Origin: Spinacia oleracea | Lineage: Eukaryota > Streptophyta > Magnoliopsida > Caryophyllales > Amaranthaceae | NCBI RefSeq assembly: GCF_020520425.1 | Contig: NC_079488.1 | Location: forward strand, 26,166,247-26,230,246 | Length of the DNA: 64,000 bases | Direction: 5' to 3' | In this document: in pieces, positions 59,646 through 64,000 of the stretch | Layout of the letters: each line of letters begins with the position of its first letter | Position numbering within the stretch: the stretch's first letter is position 1 | Position numbers and translations under genes: made by a program | The notes under the pieces: generated by a model | Database searches by the model: none | Told to the model about the DNA's origin: nothing | Seen by the model: only the letters and a program-made list of their open reading frames with translations

Positions 59646-61029
59646 TGTTAGGTTATGATACATATGACACTACATAGATCATGCGGAAACAACCATTAAC
59701 CCAGGACAACATATTATTTACACATAATCATATAGCATAATTTAGATGCATACTCTTTGTTGCGTGCCCTCCCTAGCTGCGCCCGAACCGAACAAGAACA
59801 AGTCTTTTAGGACTCCAAGTGTCGTCCCTCCGTAGATAGTCCACAGCACGTCCGGATCCGCCTTAAGATTGACCAACTAGAATCGCCCTTAAGGTACTAG
59901 AAAATTTCGGCACTTTTGAGCAAGATGTGTGTTTTAATTTTCTCTCAAAAAACTCACTTTTGAATACTTTGAAACTTGTATATAAATTATGACCCCTAGG
60001 CCTTTATTTATAGAGTTATGGAAAAGGAATCGTAATCCTAGTAGGATGCGAATTAATTGGAATTAGAATCCTACATGAATTCTATTTAATTAATTTATCC
60101 AATTAGGAATAGAAACTTAATCATACACTGACTCTTGTAGATTCAGGAATCACGCATGAGCACAAACTCACACACACACGGCAGCCACAAGGGCTGCCCA
60201 TGCGCGTGCGAGCAGCAGCCCGCGCAGCACGGCCCACGCAGCCGTGGCCCTTGGCGCGCGCTGGGCCTGCCTTGCGGTAGGCCTGGGCGCTGCCTTGGCT
60301 GGGCTTGTGGCGCGCATGCTTGCTGGGCGATGGCCCCGGCTTCGTGCTGGGCCTTCGTCCGGCAAGCCTCGTCCGATGCTAATTCGTACGATACGCTTCC
60401 GATTAAATTTCCATTTCCGGAATCTATTTCCGATACGAACAATATTTAATATTTCCGATTCCGGAATTAATTTCCGTTTCGAACAAATATTTAATATTTC
60501 CGTTTCCGGAATTATTTTCCGATTCCGGTAATATTTCCGATTCTGACAATATTTCCGTTTCCGGTAATATTTCCGATTCTGGTAATATTTCCATTTCCAA
60601 TAATATTTTCCGATACGTACCATGTTTCCGTTTCCGGCAACATCTACGACTTGGATAATATTCATATTTCCGATACGATCCATATTTCCGTTTCCGGCAA
60701 TATCATCGTTTCCGGAGTATTCATTTCTTGCCTGTGACGATCTTAGCTCCCACTGAAACCAAGATCCGTCGGTTCCGAATATTCATAGATGGAGTATTTA
60801 ATGCCATTAAATACTTGATCCGTTTACGTACTATTTGTGTGACCCTACGGGTTCAGTCAAGAGTAAGTGTGGATTAATATCATTAATTCCACTTGAACTG
60901 AAGCGGCCTCTAGCTAGGCATTCAGCTCACTTGATCTCACTGAATTATTAACTTGTTAATTAATACTGAACCGCATTTATTAGACTTAACATAGAATGCA
61001 TACTTGGACCAAGGGCATTATTTCCTTCA
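59646..61029 (-). repeat. 3' LTR of E3 (1384 bp)
   Basis: Read on the minus strand it begins TGAAGGAAATAATG at 61029 and ends CATAACCTAACA at 59646. It contains the CGGAAA-unit array (60400-60715), the E1-type GC island (60165-60385) and the CTATAAATA box near 60006-60014. Confidence 0.95.
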
Positions 61030-61893
61030 GTCTCCCACTTGTCCTTAGGGACAAGTGTGCATTTCCTAATTCCTTTGTCGCTCGATGCTTGCTCTTGAAC
61101 ATAAGGTAAGAGTTGTCATCCTTATTATGTCCAGAGGTGTTCCTCGGTTTCAGAGTTCAACTGATCAAATAAACAGATAATCATAGCCTATGATTCATCC
61201 GAGCACGGCCATGCATTTCACAGTTTCTAGCTCTCCGAGTGGCCTTGTACAACTTTTAAGCATCTCATCCCGATTTATGGGAGGACAATCCCAATCTTGC
61301 GATCTTGAGATTAGACTTCGTTTGATAGGTGATTACCTGAGCGTTGCCTTTATAGCCTCCTTTTACGGTGCGACGGTTGGTCAACGTCAAAGCAACCAGT
61401 TCTCAAACAAGTAATCTCAAATCACTCAGGTATTGAGGATTTAGTGTCTAATAATTTAATGAAATTTACTTATGACAGACTTTCATCTCTTACAGTAAAG
61501 TTTCATAGGTCTTGTCCGATACTAGTCTTCCCAAAGTAAGTATCTATGCAAATGATTATGACATTGCCATGTCCACATAGTTCAAGAAACAGAACTACTA
61601 GTCATCTTGCATTCTAATCGTCTAACGTTTTCTATGCGTCCAATTTTATAGAAAACTCCGATTAGGGACCATTTTCAACCTTTGACATTCAAGTTCACTT
61701 GATAGACATTTCTTAGTCACAGGACTGGTCCTGACAGTCTATCTTGAATATATCGTCAAGTTGAAGGGACTCATCATTTAATAAACCACAAATTAAATGG
61801 AAAAATGAATTCCTTTCATTTATTGTGAATGATTAACCAATAATGTTTTACAAAGATTTAAACTCTAAAACTTTAAAACATTAAACAGAGACA

Positions 61894-64000
61894 TCAAAGC
61901 CATTCTCCAATATGCTTGATTCCCATAGCTGCAGTGTGCGAGTTGTGCTTCGCTTGCGGCAGAGGTTTAGTTAATGGATCTGATATGTTGTCATCAGTTC
62001 CAATTTTGCTTATCTCGACTTCTTTTCTTTCAACGAACTCTCGTAGAAGGTGAAATCTACGAAGTACATGCTTGACTCTCTGGTGGTGTCTAGGCTCTTT
62101 TGCCTGTGCAATAGCTCCGTTATTATCACAATACAGGGCTATTGGTCCTTTAATGGAGGGGACTACACCAAGTTCTCCTATGAACTTCCTTAGCCATATA
62201 GCTTCCTTTGCTGCTTCATGTGCAGCAATGTACTCCGCTTCAGTTGTAGAATCCGCAATGGTGCTTTGCTTAGCACTTTTCCAGCTTACTGCTCCTCCGT
62301 TGAGGCAGAAGACAAACCCAGACTGTGATCTGAAATCATCTTTGTCGGTTTGGAAACTTGCGTCCGTATAGCCTTTAACAATTAATTCATCATCTCCACC
62401 ATAGACCAGGAAGTCATCTTTGTGCCTTTTCAGGTACTTCAGAATGTTCTTGGCAGCAGTCCAATGCGCCTCTCCTGGGTCTGACTGGTATCTGCTCGTA
62501 GCACTGAGTGCGTACGCAACATCCGGGCGTGTACATATCATAGCATACATTATTGAACCAATCAATGATGCATATGGAATCCCACTCATTCGTCTACGCT
62601 CATCAAGTGTTTTTGGGCACTGAGTCTTGCTTAGAGTCATTCCATGAGACATGGGTAGGTAGCCTCGCTTGGAGTCCGCCATCTTGAACCTATCAAGCAC
62701 CTTATTGATATAAGTGCTTTGACTAAGTCCAATCATCTTTTTAGATCTATCTCTGTAAATCTTGATGCCCAATATGTACTGTGCTTCTCCTAGATCCTTC
62801 ATCGAAAAACATTTCCCAAGCCAAATCTTGACAGAGTTCAACATAGGAATGTCATTTCCGATAAGCAATATGTCGTCGACATATAATACTAGGAAAGCAA
62901 TTTTGCTCCCACTGACCTTCTTGTATACACAAGATTCGTCCGCGTTCTTGATGAAACCAAAGTCACTGACTGCTTCATCAAAACGTATATTCCAGCTCCT
63001 GGATGCCTGCTTCAATCCGTAGATTGACTTCTTTAGCTTGCATACCTTTTTAGCATTCTTTGGATCCTCAAAACCTTCAGGCTGTGTCATAAACACAGTT
63101 TCTGTTAAAACGCCGTTTAAGAAAGCAGTTTTGACATCCATCTGCCATATTTCGTAATCGTAATATGCAGCGATTGCTAACATTATTCGAATAGACTTTA
63201 GCATTGCAACTGGTGAAAAGGTTTCATCGTAATCCACACCGTGGACTTGCCTGTAACCTTTTGCAACCAATCTAGCTTTGAAAACTTCAAGTTTCCCATC
63301 CTTGTCCTTTTTCAGTTTGAAAACCCATTTGCTTCCAATGGCTTGGTAGCCATCTGGCAAATCGACCAAATCCCATACTTGGTTTTCAGACATGGAGTCT
63401 AATTCAGATTGCATGGCTTCTTGCCACTGCTTGGAGCTAGGGCTCGTCATAGCTTGCTTGTAAGTCGCAGGTTCATCACTTTCAAGTAATAGAACGTCAT
63501 AGCTCTCGTTCGTCAAAATACCTAAGTACCTTTTCGGTTGAGATCTATATCTTTGCGATCTACGCGGGGTAACATTTCTAGATTGACCATGATTCTCACC
63601 AGATTCTTCTAAAGATCTCTGAGTTTCATCCTGAATGTCATCTTGAGCATTCTCTAGAGTTTGTTGTTCGACTCGAATTTCTTCGAGGTCTATTTTTCTC
63701 CCACTTGTCATTTTGGAAATGTGATCCTTCTCCAAAAAGACACCATCTCGAGCAACAAACACTTTGTTCTCAGATGTATTGTAGAAGTAATACCCCTTTG
63801 TTTCCTTTGGATAGCCCACAAGGATACATTTGTCAGATTTTGGATGAAGTTTGTCTGAAATTAATCGTTTGACGTATACTTCACATCCCCAAATCTTAAG
63901 AAAAGACACATTTGGAGGCTTTCCAAACCATAATTCGTATGGAGTCTTTTCGACAGCTTTAGACGGAGCTCTATTTATAGTGAGTGCAGCTGTATTTAGT
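61894..64000 (-). CDS. Copia Pol (integrase C-terminus, RT, RNase H), partial
   Basis: Open on the minus strand from the window edge to the TGA at 61894, with no breaks, unlike E1 and E2. The first in-frame Met is at 63909, but the frame continues upstream to 64000 (RAPSKAVEKTPYELWFGKPP), so it is cut by the window and does not start there. Contains the integrase tail, RT with YVDD and intact NDIPM after it, and RNase H with YTDAS, STTEAEY and LYCDNNGA, ending KHIGEWL. E3 may be coding-competent if its 5' half is sound; that half cannot be seen here. Confidence 0.95.
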   Translation of the reverse strand, partial: LNTAALTINRAPSKAVEKTPYELWFGKPPNVSFLKIWGCEVYVKRLISDKLHPKSDKCILVGYPKETKGYYFYNTSENKVFVARDGVFLEKDHISKMTSGRKIDLEEIRVEQQTLENAQDDIQDETQRSLEESGENHGQSRNVTPRRSQRYRSQPKRYLGILTNESYDVLLLESDEPATYKQAMTSPSSKQWQEAMQSELDSMSENQVWDLVDLPDGYQAIGSKWVFKLKKDKDGKLEVFKARLVAKGYRQVHGVDYDETFSPVAMLKSIRIMLAIAAYYDYEIWQMDVKTAFLNGVLTETVFMTQPEGFEDPKNAKKVCKLKKSIYGLKQASRSWNIRFDEAVSDFGFIKNADESCVYKKVSGSKIAFLVLYVDDILLIGNDIPMLNSVKIWLGKCFSMKDLGEAQYILGIKIYRDRSKKMIGLSQSTYINKVLDRFKMADSKRGYLPMSHGMTLSKTQCPKTLDERRRMSGIPYASLIGSIMYAMICTRPDVAYALSATSRYQSDPGEAHWTAAKNILKYLKRHKDDFLVYGGDDELIVKGYTDASFQTDKDDFRSQSGFVFCLNGGAVSWKSAKQSTIADSTTEAEYIAAHEAAKEAIWLRKFIGELGVVPSIKGPIALYCDNNGAIAQAKEPRHHQRVKHVLRRFHLLREFVERKEVEISKIGTDDNISDPLTKPLPQAKHNSHTAAMGIKHIGEWL

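Larger units (their letters stand above)
59646..64000 (-). mobile_element. Copia LTR retrotransposon E3 (minus strand), 5' part outside the window
   Basis: Reverse-strand copy of the E1 subfamily: 3' LTR 61029-59646, trailer 61893-61030, pol from 61894 to the window end. The LTR outer edge abuts GAAGC of the host gene; the matching duplicate would lie outside the window. The LTR is 1384 bp and nearly identical to that of E1. Confidence 0.95.

Overview
This is a gene-poor, repeat-rich stretch of a flowering-plant nuclear genome. Plant-only families support this: a FAR1-related-sequence gene, a plant Ulp1-type gene with an N-terminal DUF1985-like region, an F-box gene, Copia and Gypsy LTR retrotransposons, Helitrons, Stowaway and Tourist MITEs, and a LINE. 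Introns have canonical GT/AG ends. The repeat set looks like a Caryophyllales/Amaranthaceae (spinach-like) eudicot, but that is an impression and not proven. No bacterial-type genes, CRISPR arrays or convincing RNA genes were seen.

Layout. 1-7168: 3' two thirds of a Copia element (E1). 7628-10296: truncated, reverse-strand Gypsy element. 10534-10889: Tourist-like MITE. 10959-45386: a region whose two edges look like the 5' and 3' ends of one very large forward Helitron. It holds a broken FAR1-related gene (12005-29178, +) and, facing it, a multi-exon Ulp1/C48 protease-like gene (32824-35866, -), with about 3.6 kb of degenerate AT-rich repeats between them. A complete 10.4-kb Copia element (E2, 12957-23360, 5-bp target duplication GGCAT) splits the FAR1 gene, and a Mutator-like TIR element (26580-28257, 9-bp target duplication) sits in its last intron. 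A second, reverse-strand Helitron (37804-45206) lies inside the first. It carries a captured fragment of a PRISE-type enone reductase, two MITEs and a 5'-truncated LINE (42185-45078), which itself contains a small TIR element.

46521-49099 is a third Helitron holding a Stowaway MITE, which is split by a TIR element. 49930-54640 holds decayed gene fragments that I could not name, including a segment present twice. 55005-56210 is the one plainly intact host-type gene, an F-box protein on the minus strand, with a 642-bp Helitron (56375-57016) just upstream. 57205-57570 is another Tourist-like MITE. 58935-59645 is a promoter with palindromic G-boxes and the first 84 codons of an unknown gene. That gene is cut by a third, reverse-strand Copia element (E3) that runs to the end of the window.

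Main points: (1) E1 and E2 share near-identical pol and leader but have unrelated gag modules, joined at sharp edges, which points to recombination between subfamilies. (2) Exactly four Helitron-like 5' ends and four 3' ends occur, and they pair consistently, including the pair around the FAR1/Ulp1 gene couple. (3) Target duplications allow the nested insertions to be ordered.
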